A DNA stretch of 64,000 bases from Brevibacillus brevis (GCF_022026395.1 NZ_CP041767.1:2057501-2121500); one strand, 5' to 3'; shown: positions 23,052-32,602, numbered from the stretch's first letter. The notes: a model not told the origin generated them from the letters alone. A program made the numbers and translations.

Positions 23052-23807
23052 ATGGCTACTTCCTATCGAGACTATACATCGCCGAATACTCAGTTCACGT
23101 ACGATATGAGAAATAATCTGTTTTTTAAAAAGGACGATCGGAATTTTATCGATGCCTTGGGGATTGCACAATTAAATACATTGGGAAACAGCTCGCTGCT
23201 GGATATTTTCCTGACAACCGGAAATGTTGTCGAGCCACATATTCATCAAAATGCGGCTGAGCTGGTGTATTGCATCGCTGGTGAGGCCATTGTGTCCCTG
23301 ATTAATCCTTTTACGAATCAATTGCTCAACTACCATGTTAAACCGAGACAAGTTGCCAATATCCCGCAGGGCTGGTGGCATTATGAAATGGCTTTGACAG
23401 ACGATACGCATCTACTGGCTATTTTTGATGCGCCTGTTCCTGAGGTGATCTTTGGCTCCGATATTTTGCGTCTGACTCCTGCGAGTGTGTGGGCACATAC
23501 GTATTGTTTAGGCGAAGCAAAGGTAAAAGAAACATTTGCGCCTATTACCAAAACAGTTGTGATTGGCCCGCCAGCAGGATGTCAGCAACAGGGGCAGATG
23601 CCAGATCGAGCTGCTACAAGCCAGTACCCGTACTATGGCTATTCGAGTCAGTTGCCTGATAGTTACGGTTATTACGATGCCAACTATGTGCAGCAGGGTG
23701 GGTATGGACAACACCCAGTCTATCAACAGCCGACTGGTTATTTGCAATATGGTACGGACACTTACCATACCGGATATCCGCCACAACCCATTTATCCATC
23801 CTATTGA
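23052..23807 (+). CDS. Cupin protein with Tyr/Gln/Gly/Pro-rich tail
   Basis: A 251-residue protein. Residues about 40-150 form a cupin beta-barrel with metal-site motifs (PHIHQNAAELVYCIAG, then H in WWHYEM). After residue 175 a low-complexity tail of about 75 residues is rich in Tyr, Gln, Gly and Pro (YPYYGYSSQ, GGYGQHPVYQ). Such tails are typical of spore coat and exosporium proteins, so I suspect a spore-surface enzyme of the oxalate decarboxylase type; this is inference. The start follows AGGA at moderate spacing. Confidence 0.8.
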   Translation: MATSYRDYTSPNTQFTYDMRNNLFFKKDDRNFIDALGIAQLNTLGNSSLLDIFLTTGNVVEPHIHQNAAELVYCIAGEAIVSLINPFTNQLLNYHVKPRQVANIPQGWWHYEMALTDDTHLLAIFDAPVPEVIFGSDILRLTPASVWAHTYCLGEAKVKETFAPITKTVVIGPPAGCQQQGQMPDRAATSQYPYYGYSSQLPDSYGYYDANYVQQGGYGQHPVYQQPTGYLQYGTDTYHTGYPPQPIYPSY

Positions 23808-23902
23808 AGTGAAAGATCGTATCCTGATGGGCAGGTCTCCCAAATCCGGCATTCTTCTATTACAATCAGGAGAAGTACATTTTCAAAGAAGAAGGGGAGA
23901 CC

Positions 23903-24628
23903 ATGATGGATCATCTGGCATACTGGTTGCGGACATCTTCCTTTACCGTTGTATTCACCGGAGCAGGCATGTCGACGGAGAGTGGCTTGCCTGATTTTCG
24001 CTCGCAGTCTGGACTATGGCGCGGCAAAGATCCGATGCAACTCGCGAGTACACGCGCGATGATGGAAAATCGGGAAGCATTTGTAGAGTTTTATCAGATG
24101 CGCATTCAAGGACTGTTGTCTTGCAAGCCACACGCCGGACACGAATGGTTAGCAGAGTGGGAGCGTCGTGGATTGGTTCATGGGATCATTACACAAAATG
24201 TAGATGGCTTTCATCAAGAGGCGGGAAGCTTGGCTGTAGCCGAACTCCATGGCTCTCTTGCGAAAATCCGCTGTCTAGCCTGTGGGACCGAGTATGCACA
24301 TACACGTTATCTGGAGGATCAAGGGACGATTTGCGCATGCGGAGGATTTTTGCGTCCAGGTGTTGTCCTGTTTGGCGAATCATTGCCGCAATCGCAAGTC
24401 GATCAGGCCATCTCGTGGACGGAACAAGCCGATTTGTTCATCGTATTAGGCTCTTCACTTACTGTGAGTCCAGCCAATTGGTTTCCGCAGCATGCAAAAG
24501 AAAGAGGAGCCAAACTGGTCATTGTCAATCAGGAACCAACCCCATTGGATGCGTGGGCAGATGAGGTCATCCAAAAGGAGCGGATCGGCGACGTACTGCA
24601 AAGAATAGGACAGTCGTTAGGAGAATAA
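23903..24628 (+). CDS. cobB: Sirtuin, NAD-dependent protein deacylase
   Basis: A 241-residue Sir2 protein. NAD-binding motif FTGAGMSTESGLPDFRS at about residues 18-34, QNVDGFH at about 98-104 with catalytic His in ELHGS, and a zinc module of four Cys (CLAC, then CAC). The spacing of the last two Cys (CxC) is compact. It removes acetyl or acyl groups from lysines. The ATG follows GAAGGGGAGACC. Monocistronic, with a hairpin at 24633. Confidence 0.92.
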   Translation: MMDHLAYWLRTSSFTVVFTGAGMSTESGLPDFRSQSGLWRGKDPMQLASTRAMMENREAFVEFYQMRIQGLLSCKPHAGHEWLAEWERRGLVHGIITQNVDGFHQEAGSLAVAELHGSLAKIRCLACGTEYAHTRYLEDQGTICACGGFLRPGVVLFGESLPQSQVDQAISWTEQADLFIVLGSSLTVSPANWFPQHAKERGAKLVIVNQEPTPLDAWADEVIQKERIGDVLQRIGQSLGE

Positions 24629-24632
24629 AAGC

Positions 24633-24669
24633 AGGCGTGCTCGATGGAAAGAGTACGCCTCTTCTGTTT
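24633..24669 (+). terminator. Probable intrinsic terminator
   Basis: AGGCGTGCTC pairs with GAGTACGCCT (one G-T wobble) across 8 bases, followed by a broken T-run. It ends the sirtuin gene. Confidence 0.55.
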
Positions 24670-24892
24670 GGGCCGGTTGACCTGCCTGATTGCTGGTGAC
24701 GCTTCCTATTTTATTTTTGTACATGCGCCAATATTACTTACTATTCAATATTTTACCATTAATGAGATACTATTCCAATATTTGCTCCATCCAGTTGAAT
24801 CACCCTAGAGCTTGCGCGAAAAACATGATACCATCGAGTGTAAGATTCATATGGCTTCTCGATAAGCAAATAGAAAAGTACAGGTGACGTTC

Positions 24893-26809
24893 ATGCAAAT
24901 ATTATCAGTAGAAAACCTCTCCAAAGGCTATGGAGAAAAAGTATTGTTCGATAACATTTCCTTCCATATTGCAGAGCAAGAGCGCATTGGTCTGATCGGG
25001 GTAAATGGGACGGGAAAATCCTCGCTCTTAAAAATCGTGGCGGGCTTGGATACAGCGGATAGCGGGAAAATTGTTCACGCGAATCATTTTCACGTGGAGT
25101 ATTTGCCGCAAAATCCCGATTTTGACGAAAACTCCACGGTACTGGAACAAGTATTTTACGGTGATTCTCCGCTCATTCAGCTTTTGCGTGATTATGAAAC
25201 AGCGCTAGAGGCTGTTCAGGAATCGCCTGACGACGAGAAAAAGCAGGCGCGATTGTTTGCTGTTCAAAACAGGATGGATGCGGCTGATGCGTGGGAGAGC
25301 AACACGCAAGCCAAAATGATCCTGACCAAGCTTGGCCTACACAATTTTTCGCAAAAGGTAGGAGAGCTCTCAGGTGGACAAAAAAAGCGGGTAGCAATGG
25401 CACGTGCTTTGATCCAACCAGCAGATCTGCTCATTTTGGATGAGCCTACGAACCATATTGACAATGAGACAGTCGAGTGGCTGGAAGAGTATTTGTCCCG
25501 CTACAAGGGCGCTTTGCTGCTCGTCACCCATGATCGTTACTTCCTGGACCGCGTGACGAACCGCACGTTTGAGCTGGATCGCGGCAAACTCTACAGCTAT
25601 GAAGGCAACTACGCGATGTTCCTGGAGAAAAAGGCGGATCGTGAAGAAAACGAAGCGGCTGTAGAGAGCAAGCGGCAAAATCTGCTTCGACGCGAGCTGG
25701 CATGGCTGCGTCGCGGTGCAAAAGCACGGACGACTAAACAAAAGGCACGTGTGCAACGGGCTGAGGAGTTGCGAGATAAAGTCGTAGATGGACCTGCTGC
25801 CAAGATGGAGATGGCACTCGGGGCCAGCCGTCTTGGCAAAAAGGTGATCGAGCTTACAAACATCCATAAAGCGTACGGTGAGCGAAAACTGATCAACGAT
25901 TTCAGCTACATTGTCCTGCCGGGTGATCGAGTGGGGATTATCGGGCCAAACGGAAGCGGAAAAACGACGCTCTTGAACATGCTCGCAGGAAGAATTCAAC
26001 CGGATAGCGGTTCATTGGAAATTGGGACGACCGTTAAAATCGCCTACTACACGCAGGATAACGTCGAGATGGACGAAAAGCTGCGCGTCATCGAATATGT
26101 AAAGGAAGCCGCAGAGGTTATTCAGACGAGCAACGGAGAGTCGATCACGGCCTCGCAAATGCTGGAGCGGTTCCTGTTCTCGCCGCATATGCAATGGACA
26201 CCGATTTCCCGTCTGTCTGGGGGAGAGCGGAGACGTCTGTATCTGCTTCGTACGCTCATGGGAGAGCCAAATGTGCTGTTTTTAGATGAGCCTACGAATG
26301 ATTTGGATATTCAAACGCTCAGTATTTTGGAGGATTATCTCGAGCAGTTCCCTGGCGCAGTCATCACGGTATCGCATGACCGGTATTTCCTTGATCGTAC
26401 CGTAGATCATTTGTTTGCTTTTGAGGGGCAAGGAAACATCCGTCACTACTACGGCAACTACTCCGAGTACCTGGAAGAAAGACGCCAGGAAAAAGCAACA
26501 CAGGTGCAAGAAGCGGATCAACAGGCAGAAAAGGCGCAAAGCAACAGCGGGGCTAATCGCGGCAACAACCGCACACGCAAACTGTCTTACAAGGATCAGA
26601 AGGAATGGGATGCGATTGAAGGCAAGATCGCGGCTTTGGAAGAGCGCAGCGTCAAGCTGAAGCAAGAGATTGCAGCGTCAGGCAGCGATTACGGCAAAAT
26701 TGAAAAGCTCTACGCAGAAGAACAGCAAGTGGCGGCAGAGCTCGAAGCCACCATTGAGCGTTGGGCGGAATTATCTGCACTGGTAGAGGAATTGGAGCAA
26801 GGGAAATAA
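24893..26809 (+). CDS. yfmR: ABC-F ATPase (YfmR/Uup type)
   Basis: A 638-residue soluble protein with two ABC domains: Walker A GVNGTGKSS and GPNGSGKTT, signatures LSGGQKKR and LSGGERRR, Walker B LLILDEPTNH and VLFLDEPTND. A linker between them has a basic helix (RRELAWLRRGAKAR). A C-terminal coiled coil (about residues 560-638) with repeated Glu, Ala and Lys is the Uup-type domain. ABC-F proteins act on ribosomes; YfmR in B. subtilis helps clear stalls with EF-P. The ATG at 24893 follows AGGTGA. Confidence 0.9.
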   Translation: MQILSVENLSKGYGEKVLFDNISFHIAEQERIGLIGVNGTGKSSLLKIVAGLDTADSGKIVHANHFHVEYLPQNPDFDENSTVLEQVFYGDSPLIQLLRDYETALEAVQESPDDEKKQARLFAVQNRMDAADAWESNTQAKMILTKLGLHNFSQKVGELSGGQKKRVAMARALIQPADLLILDEPTNHIDNETVEWLEEYLSRYKGALLLVTHDRYFLDRVTNRTFELDRGKLYSYEGNYAMFLEKKADREENEAAVESKRQNLLRRELAWLRRGAKARTTKQKARVQRAEELRDKVVDGPAAKMEMALGASRLGKKVIELTNIHKAYGERKLINDFSYIVLPGDRVGIIGPNGSGKTTLLNMLAGRIQPDSGSLEIGTTVKIAYYTQDNVEMDEKLRVIEYVKEAAEVIQTSNGESITASQMLERFLFSPHMQWTPISRLSGGERRRLYLLRTLMGEPNVLFLDEPTNDLDIQTLSILEDYLEQFPGAVITVSHDRYFLDRTVDHLFAFEGQGNIRHYYGNYSEYLEERRQEKATQVQEADQQAEKAQSNSGANRGNNRTRKLSYKDQKEWDAIEGKIAALEERSVKLKQEIAASGSDYGKIEKLYAEEQQVAAELEATIERWAELSALVEELEQGK

Positions 26810-26899
26810 TTAGTGACGTAGCCAGTAATTGAGGGCTGGGAATGCGACGCATCCACCTGTAGACTAGAGTAGATTACTAGAGTAGAGGAGTCGCTGTCG

Positions 26900-27121
26900 T
26901 TGCCTGCCTATAAGTTAGACCCGGAATGGGTTATGTCTTACCTAGAGCTGCAAGAACATCAGCTCTCTTCCGAAATGCATCCAGAGGATAAAGAAGTGAT
27001 CATGAACAAGATCAGGGAAATGACGTTATCGATCATGTACAAGCAAGCGAGAAGATTTCTTGTATACTTGGAATCGGATGAAACGGAAGCAGATAGAACG
27101 AAAAAGACTCATCTTATGTAA
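26900..27121 (+). CDS. Small conserved-looking protein, unknown
   Basis: A 73-residue acidic helical protein (MSYLELQEHQL, then MHPEDKEVIMNKIREM) with no membrane segment or motif I recognise. The TTG start lies 9 bases after AGAGGAG. A terminator follows immediately, so it is a complete unit between yfmR and the convergent L,D-transpeptidase. Confidence 0.65.
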   Translation: MPAYKLDPEWVMSYLELQEHQLSSEMHPEDKEVIMNKIREMTLSIMYKQARRFLVYLESDETEADRTKKTHLM

Positions 27122-27125
27122 AGAA

Positions 27126-27159
27126 GACCCGCCTTGGATAAAAAAGAGGCGGGTTTTTT
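27126..27159 (+). terminator. Intrinsic terminator
   Basis: ACCCGCC pairs with GGCGGGT, followed by TTTTTT. It ends the small gene at 26900. Confidence 0.85.
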
Positions 27160-27170
27160 CATGTTTATGT

Positions 27171-27554
27171 TTATTGCTGTCTGATTCGAACGGGCGTACC
27201 AATGGGCACGATTTTTGCCAGAGCATTCACGTCCTCATTGTACATGCGAATACAGCCGTGAGATACATACTTGCCGATAGAGGAAGGATTGTTCGTGCCG
27301 TGAATGCCGTAGTGTGGCTTGCTCAGTCCCATCCAGATGGTGCCGAATACACTTAAAGGACCTCCTGGATAGGAGTTCGGATAGGGGACTTTGTTGATGA
27401 TGGTAAAATCCCCTCGTGGTGTCGATGTGGCAATTTTGCCCAAGGCAACAGGATAAGAGCGGATGAGTTGGTTCCCATCGAATAGATCGAGACGTAACCT
27501 CGCAATCGAGATGCGGATGTTGTAGGACGGCAGCTTCTTCACCTCCCAGCACAA
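27171..27554 (-). CDS. L,D-transpeptidase (YkuD)
   Basis: A YkuD-domain enzyme that links peptidoglycan stems or attaches proteins. The catalytic block [10 protein letters not shown] followed by SHGCIRM is intact (His and Cys). The substrate groove elements GDFTIINKV and [10 protein letters not shown] are present. At about 120 residues it is a minimal domain with no visible signal peptide or LysM; similar minimal YkuD proteins in Bacilli act in the spore coat. The start is unsure: the best ribosome site (GGGAGGTG) sits 6 bases before a CTG at 27533, whereas TTG at 27554 and GTG at 27542 have none. Confidence 0.85.
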   Translation of the reverse strand: MCWEVKKLPSYNIRISIARLRLDLFDGNQLIRSYPVALGKIATSTPRGDFTIINKVPYPNSYPGGPLSVFGTIWMGLSKPHYGIHGTNNPSSIGKYVSHGCIRMYNEDVNALAKIVPIGTPVRIRQQ

Positions 27555-27620
27555 ACGATACGAAATGCCGCTCTTACCATCTTATGAAAACCAACGGAAC
27601 CGGTACCTTTTCTCTCGTGA

Positions 27621-27866
27621 TTAATGTAGCTTGAAATCTAACGAAAACGTATCCGGATAGCGCAGACCGTCACGATAGAACAAGGTTCGCACCCAGACGT
27701 ACATCCGTAAAGGAATGGAAGGAAAGACGATGGCGAGCTTTCCTTCCTCCAAGACAGGCAAATCGAGTGGGGATTGAATTTCATAGGGGACACCTTCTTG
27801 ATCAAGCAACGTTTTGTAATGTTGGGCCTCGCTCCAGCTAACAGGATAATAAAATGATTTCTCCAT
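27621..27866 (-). CDS. Small protein of unknown function
   Basis: An 81-residue protein with a DUF2007-like feel: MEKSFYYPVSWSEAQHYKTLLDQEGVPYEI resembles the start of proteins where a residue range of a partner is read as an alternative, but I cannot name the family. The ribosome site AAAGGTG is about 10 bases upstream. No membrane segment. It follows the L,D-transpeptidase on the same strand in map order (upstream in transcription). Confidence 0.55.
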   Translation of the reverse strand: MEKSFYYPVSWSEAQHYKTLLDQEGVPYEIQSPLDLPVLEEGKLAIVFPSIPLRMYVWVRTLFYRDGLRYPDTFSLDFKLH

Positions 27867-28067
27867 CCAATTCCAACACCTTTCCAGGTTTCACTGCTTC
27901 CCATTGTATGTAAAACATTTGAGATAAAAAAAGAAACAAACGCCACAGGCATTGAAAAATAGGCAGTCCAATTATGTTTGTAAAGTGTCGACTGGGCAAA
28001 AAACGTCATGATTTTCCCAGAAAATGCGTGTAAAGTGGAAGTAAGCACAAACTGGAGGGACAAGGGA

Positions 28068-28826
28068 ATGAAGCAGACGCACTTGCACTTTAACATGCAA
28101 ATAGGCAGAAAAAAGCCAGTGAGTGTAAACAACACAGAAACGGCCTGTCCCTTTTGTGATCGAAACAGTCTCACCGATGTTTTGGAGCAGCGGGGCTCCA
28201 TGATTTGGCTCATGAACAAATTCCCTGTTCTGGAGGATACACATCAAACTGTTTTGATTGAGTCGGATGAATGCCAAGGGGATTGGTCTGTTTACTCCAA
28301 AGAACATGTACGTGCATTGCTGGCATTCGGGGTAGAGAAGTGGCTTGAAATGGAGCAAAGCAAGTCTTATCGTTCCGTTCTGTTTTTCAAAAACCACGGT
28401 CCGTATTCCGGAGGGAGCATCCGTCATCCGCACATGCAGATCGTCGGACTAAACGACTACAACTATCTGGATCAAGTAAAAGACAGTGATTTTATGGGCA
28501 TGATTATCGATCAAGAGGCGGGGGTTGAATGCAATCTGTCTACGCATCCGCGTGCAGGTTTTTTTGAATACAATGTCATTCTATCGGACTTTGATCGATT
28601 GCCGAAAATGGCAGACTACTTACAAATTTTAGCACATTGGATACTGACTCATGTCAATCCGCGTAACCAAAGCTACAATTTTTTCTTTTACCATTGGGGA
28701 GAAAAGCTGATCGCCAAAGTGGTTCCGAGGTTTGTTACCTCGCCTCTTTACGTAGGCTATTCGATTCCGCAGGTCGCCAATAATTTGGAAGATATGGTCG
28801 CCCAATTGCAACGACGATACTTCTAA
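28068..28826 (+). CDS. DUF4931 protein, GalT/HIT-like nucleotidyl hydrolase or transferase
   Basis: A 252-residue protein with a HIT-superfamily (GalT-like) fold. An N-terminal CPFC (about residues 26-29) may bind zinc; HPHMQI (about residues 123-128) is the HxHxQ catalytic block of galactose-1-phosphate uridylyltransferases. A second His-rich strand (FFYHWGEK) is near residue 206. DUF4931 has no agreed function. ATG at 28068 after GGAGGG; the frame to 28008 is unsupported. It is followed 22 bases later by a GNAT gene. Confidence 0.8.
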   Translation: MKQTHLHFNMQIGRKKPVSVNNTETACPFCDRNSLTDVLEQRGSMIWLMNKFPVLEDTHQTVLIESDECQGDWSVYSKEHVRALLAFGVEKWLEMEQSKSYRSVLFFKNHGPYSGGSIRHPHMQIVGLNDYNYLDQVKDSDFMGMIIDQEAGVECNLSTHPRAGFFEYNVILSDFDRLPKMADYLQILAHWILTHVNPRNQSYNFFFYHWGEKLIAKVVPRFVTSPLYVGYSIPQVANNLEDMVAQLQRRYF

Positions 28827-28848
28827 TCATAGAAAGGGTGCTTACGCT

Positions 28849-29709
28849 ATGACGTATACGATCACGGCAAAAAAAACACTCACCTCAGAGGAACTGGCAC
28901 AGATTAAAGAGCTGGTTGCGATTTGCAATGAACAGGATGGGATTGATCTCAAAGTAAACCCGGGGATGCTGGAAAAGCGTTCAGGAGAGCATGAAGAAGA
29001 CTTTGTCTGTTATGCGGATGGAAAGCTGGTTGGCTTTTTAGGGCTCTACGTGTTTCATGGCGGTGAGGCAGAAGTGAGCGGTATGGTCCATCCAGCCTAC
29101 AGAAGAAAAGGCATATTTACAGCGTTGCAAGCACAAGCCGCTGACGCATGCAGACGAAGAGGGATTCCGGCGCAGTTGTTTATCGTTCAGCGAGATTCGG
29201 AAAACGGTAAGTCATATATGGAGCGAATCGGCGGGGAATATCAATTCTCGGAATACTGGATGGATTTAGGGGACAAGCAAAGAGCAACGGTTTCTGGAAA
29301 CGTGCTGCTTCGACCTGAGATCGCCAGTGACTACGAAACATTGATTTGGCTGAACGTCCATGGTTTTCAAATGGAAGAAGAACGCGCAAGGGAAATGGCC
29401 GAGAACATGGCGGGTGATCCCAAGGCTACCACGCATTTGATGATAGTCGATGATAAGGCCATTGGCAAAATAAGCGTAAACAAGGATGAGGGCAAGGCGT
29501 TTATTTATGGATTTTGTGTCCACCCAGATTACCAAGGGAAAGGATATGGACGCCAGGCATTGGCACAAACAATCGAGATGCTGGTGAAAGAGGGATATCA
29601 CCACGTATCACTGGAAGTAGCCTGTGAAAACAGCAATGCCTTGGGGTTGTATGAATCATGCGGCTTTTTTGTAAAGTCGGCCAATGATTACTACAAGCTG
29701 GCATTGTAG
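28849..29709 (+). CDS. Tandem GNAT acetyltransferase
   Basis: A 286-residue protein with two GNAT domains. The first has VHPAYRRKGIFTALQ (about residues 82-96); the second has VHPDYQGKGYGRQAL (about residues 225-239) and the C-terminal block LGLYESCGFF. This resembles MshD-like tandem acetyltransferases. The ribosome site is AAAGGGTG. It likely forms an operon with the DUF4931 gene. Substrate unknown. Confidence 0.85.
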   Translation: MTYTITAKKTLTSEELAQIKELVAICNEQDGIDLKVNPGMLEKRSGEHEEDFVCYADGKLVGFLGLYVFHGGEAEVSGMVHPAYRRKGIFTALQAQAADACRRRGIPAQLFIVQRDSENGKSYMERIGGEYQFSEYWMDLGDKQRATVSGNVLLRPEIASDYETLIWLNVHGFQMEEERAREMAENMAGDPKATTHLMIVDDKAIGKISVNKDEGKAFIYGFCVHPDYQGKGYGRQALAQTIEMLVKEGYHHVSLEVACENSNALGLYESCGFFVKSANDYYKLAL

Positions 29710-29811
29710 CGCGCAAACTGCTTTTGAACATCTCCCAGGTTGGAAAACGCAATAGCTTCCATGCTACGATAAGAGAGAAGCAAGGAGCGTTGTAAAAAGG
29801 AGTGACTCACT

Positions 29812-30942
29812 ATGAAACTGTTGTCCATCGAACCGACGCCCAGTCCAAATGTCATGAAGCTGAATGTCGACGAGCGTTTGCCGGATGGGGTCCAACATGT
29901 TTATACAAAAAAAGATGCGAGTAAAGCACCAGAACTCATGAACAAGCTCTTGGAGATCGAAGGGGTAACCTCGATTTTTCATACGGCAGACTTTCTCGCG
30001 CTGGAGCGAAAGTCCAATGCAGATTGGCAGCGTATTTTGACTGTCGCCCGCGAGATTTTGCAAGCAGGTGGAGGAGCGGCTGTTCCTGATATGTCTGCGG
30101 AGGATGCGGGGGCATTTGGAGAGGCGCAAGTGTATATTCAAATGTTCCGCGGTGTACCGATGCAGGTCAAGGTGACCATGGGGACAGAGCAGATTCGTGC
30201 AGCGCTGCCAGAGCGTTTTGGACAGGCAGCCGTGCGGGCGGGATCTGCGTCGCCCAACCTTATCATGGAGCGAAAATGGGTCGAGCATGGCGTGCGCTAT
30301 GGCGATTTGCGCGAGATTGGCGAGGAGGTCGCATTGGAAGTCGATGCCTCCTATCCAGAGAGCCGTGTGGAAGAAATCGTGCAACAGGCCATGGCGCTTG
30401 GTCCCGGGGAAACTCCAGAGCCAATCGTGCGTGAAAAGAAAGTCGTTACGCTGGAGATGCTCGATGATCCAGATTGGCAAAAAAGATATGAAGCGCTGGA
30501 TCGGATGGAGCCTACCGAAGAGGATTTGCCTGTTTTGGAAAAAGCGCTTCGTGACGGCAAACCGTCGATTCGCAGGCTGGCGGTTGTGTATCTGGGCATG
30601 ATTGGCGGCGATGATGTTTTCCCGCTGCTGTTTGAAGTGCTCCGAGATGATTCCGTCTCTGTACGACGTACAGCAGGCGATACCTTGTCTGACTTGGGTG
30701 ACACCCGCGCAATTCTGCCGATGTGTGAGGCGTTGAAGGATAAAAACAAGCTGGTACGCTGGCGTGCTGCTCGCTACTTGTTTGAGGTGGGGGATGAAAC
30801 CGCCTTGGACGCTTTGCGTGCCGCACAGAACGATCCCGAGTTCGAGGTCAGCTTGCAAGTCCAAATGGCCGTCCAGCGCATTGAAAGCGGCGAGGCGGCT
30901 AGCGGTACCGTTTGGCAGCAAATGACTCGCCGAAACGATTAG
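29812..30942 (+). CDS. cvfC: Conserved virulence factor C family protein
   Basis: A 376-residue CvfC-type protein. Residues 1-90 form an Nfu N-terminal-like domain (TPSPNVMKLNVDERLP and FHTADFLALERKSNADW). A middle scaffold follows, and residues 210-365 form HEAT/PBS-like repeats (KRYEALDRM, RRLAVVYLGMIG, VRRTAGDTLSDLGD, VRWRAARYLFEVGD). The Nfu CxxC iron-sulfur motif is not in this part. CvfC affects virulence and haemolysin expression in Staphylococcus, mechanism unclear. ATG after AAAAAGGAG. Confidence 0.85.
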   Translation: MKLLSIEPTPSPNVMKLNVDERLPDGVQHVYTKKDASKAPELMNKLLEIEGVTSIFHTADFLALERKSNADWQRILTVAREILQAGGGAAVPDMSAEDAGAFGEAQVYIQMFRGVPMQVKVTMGTEQIRAALPERFGQAAVRAGSASPNLIMERKWVEHGVRYGDLREIGEEVALEVDASYPESRVEEIVQQAMALGPGETPEPIVREKKVVTLEMLDDPDWQKRYEALDRMEPTEEDLPVLEKALRDGKPSIRRLAVVYLGMIGGDDVFPLLFEVLRDDSVSVRRTAGDTLSDLGDTRAILPMCEALKDKNKLVRWRAARYLFEVGDETALDALRAAQNDPEFEVSLQVQMAVQRIESGEAASGTVWQQMTRRND

Positions 30943-30963
30943 TCGCTGCTTCCAGTTGAATAA

Positions 30964-31018
30964 GAGCCCTCTATCAAGCAGGCTGAAGTGAAGTGCCCCC
31001 TGCTAAGAGGGCTTTTTT
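30964..31018 (+). terminator. Intrinsic terminator
   Basis: AGCCCTCT pairs with AGAGGGCT (with a further inner GCAG/CTGC pairing), followed by TTTTTT. It ends cvfC. Confidence 0.8.
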
Positions 31019-31235
31019 GTTCGTGTGTTCGTTGGTTGGATATACGGCGAATAGCGGGGCATACTGCTTCAAGAAGAGTGGTAAACAAGTTGGTTTATTA
31101 GGTAAATATTGGTATAAGTCAGTATAAAAATAGACACAGTTCAATAATAGTTGACTTCCACCTTATCCATCCCTTAGACTAGGAAAGGGTTTAGCTTATG
31201 TTATCAACATCGCTAGTGCGTAGGGGAGATTGTGT

Positions 31236-32531
31236 ATGACAACCAATCACTATGACGTTGTTATTGTAGGTGGGGGACTTGCTGGTCTTTCCAGTGCCGC
31301 CTACCTGTCGTCGAAAGGCAAAAAAGTTGCAGTTTTGGAACGCGGTCAATTGGGTGGACGTGCCGTTACACTGAAGATCAAAGGATTTAACTTCAACTTC
31401 GGTGCCCACGCCATTTATGCTCGCGACAGCTCCGTTTTGAGAACGTTTGAAAAAGAATTGGGTCTGAGCATCGATTGGCAGGATTTCAATCCGACAAAAG
31501 CCAAGTACGATATTGGTAGCGATCTGACTGCAGTTCCGGCGAATGTACAAGGACTTTTCCAAACGAAGCTCTTAAAAGGCATGGACAAAGTATTGTTTAC
31601 GTTTGAGATTTTGAAAACGATGCTAAAAATGGAGAAAGGCCATCCACATATGTCGATTCAAAAGTGGATGGAGAAAAAGCAAGTCAACGAAGAAGTGCGA
31701 GAAATGATGTTGACGCTTGCTTCTTCCAACTTTTTCACACGTGAACCTGAAAAGATTCCTTCTGACGTCTTCTTTTCTTACTACAGCCGTTTGTTTACAA
31801 CGAATAAACCGGTAGCGTATATCGGTGGTGGCTGGCAAGCATTGATCAATGAATTCGTGCGTGTGATTGAAGCAAATCAGGGTACGATTCTGATCAAAAC
31901 CAAAGTAGAAAAGTTCCAAGTAGAGAATGATCGTGTGGTTGGAGTGGTGACACCGGAGGGCGAATTTACGGCGGATGAATTTATTTGCTGTATTCCGCCG
32001 AAGGAGATGGCGAAAGTCTTTGCAGAGACTCGCCTGGAACATGCAATTGCACAGCATGCTGAATACGAGCCAACGGTTGTTATGGTGTATGACATTGGCT
32101 TGAAAGAGCGAATTGACGTACCGTTCTCCTACATCTACGAAAAAGCAAACAATATTTTCATTACCGATATCTCGTATTATGACCGCACTTGTGTACCTGA
32201 AGGCGGGCAGTTGCTGCAGGCGACTGCTTACATGCGTCAGGATGAAGTAGGAAACAAGGAAGCGGCCGAAATCCGCAAACAAGAGATTGAAAACCTGTAT
32301 GACAAACATTTCCCGGGCTGGCGTGAACAACTGGTTGTGCCACGCGTTTCTGCTCGTGCAGTCGTACAGGAGATCAAATGGACCATGAATCAGAAGCCAA
32401 TGCCGATTTTCATGCCAGATTACCGCAACCTGTTCTTCGCGGGTGACTGGTGTGAAGGACAAGGCCAGCTGTCTGAGCTGTCTTTCTCTAGCGCAATGAA
32501 CGTTGCCAAGCTGATTTTGGAAAAAGAATAA
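31236..32531 (+). CDS. FAD-dependent amine oxidase/phytoene desaturase-like protein
   Basis: A 431-residue flavoprotein with an N-terminal Rossmann motif VVIVGGGLAGLSSAAYLSSKG (dinucleotide binding), a GG-doublet ERGQLGGRAVT and a C-terminal FAD block LFFAGDWCEGQGQLSELS. This belongs to the phytoene desaturase/protoporphyrinogen oxidase-like group. Substrate not assigned. No carotenoid genes are nearby. ATG at 31236 after AGGGGAGA. Confidence 0.85.
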   Translation: MTTNHYDVVIVGGGLAGLSSAAYLSSKGKKVAVLERGQLGGRAVTLKIKGFNFNFGAHAIYARDSSVLRTFEKELGLSIDWQDFNPTKAKYDIGSDLTAVPANVQGLFQTKLLKGMDKVLFTFEILKTMLKMEKGHPHMSIQKWMEKKQVNEEVREMMLTLASSNFFTREPEKIPSDVFFSYYSRLFTTNKPVAYIGGGWQALINEFVRVIEANQGTILIKTKVEKFQVENDRVVGVVTPEGEFTADEFICCIPPKEMAKVFAETRLEHAIAQHAEYEPTVVMVYDIGLKERIDVPFSYIYEKANNIFITDISYYDRTCVPEGGQLLQATAYMRQDEVGNKEAAEIRKQEIENLYDKHFPGWREQLVVPRVSARAVVQEIKWTMNQKPMPIFMPDYRNLFFAGDWCEGQGQLSELSFSSAMNVAKLILEKE

Positions 32532-32541
32532 GTCAATGACG

Positions 32542-32582
32542 AGCGGGTGTTCCTTGAAGAAGGAATGCCTGCTTGTTTTTTC
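32542..32582 (+). terminator. Intrinsic terminator
   Basis: AGCGGGTGTTCCTT pairs with AAGGAATGCCTGCT through wobbles, followed by TTTTTT. It ends the flavoprotein gene. Confidence 0.75.
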
Positions 32583-32602
32583 TCAGTCAACGTTTCAAAA
32601 AG

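Noticed and set aside
29764..30921. 385-codon open frame antisense to cvfC
   Set aside because: The plus-strand product has clear Nfu-like and HEAT parts. The antisense frame has no motif or ribosome site.
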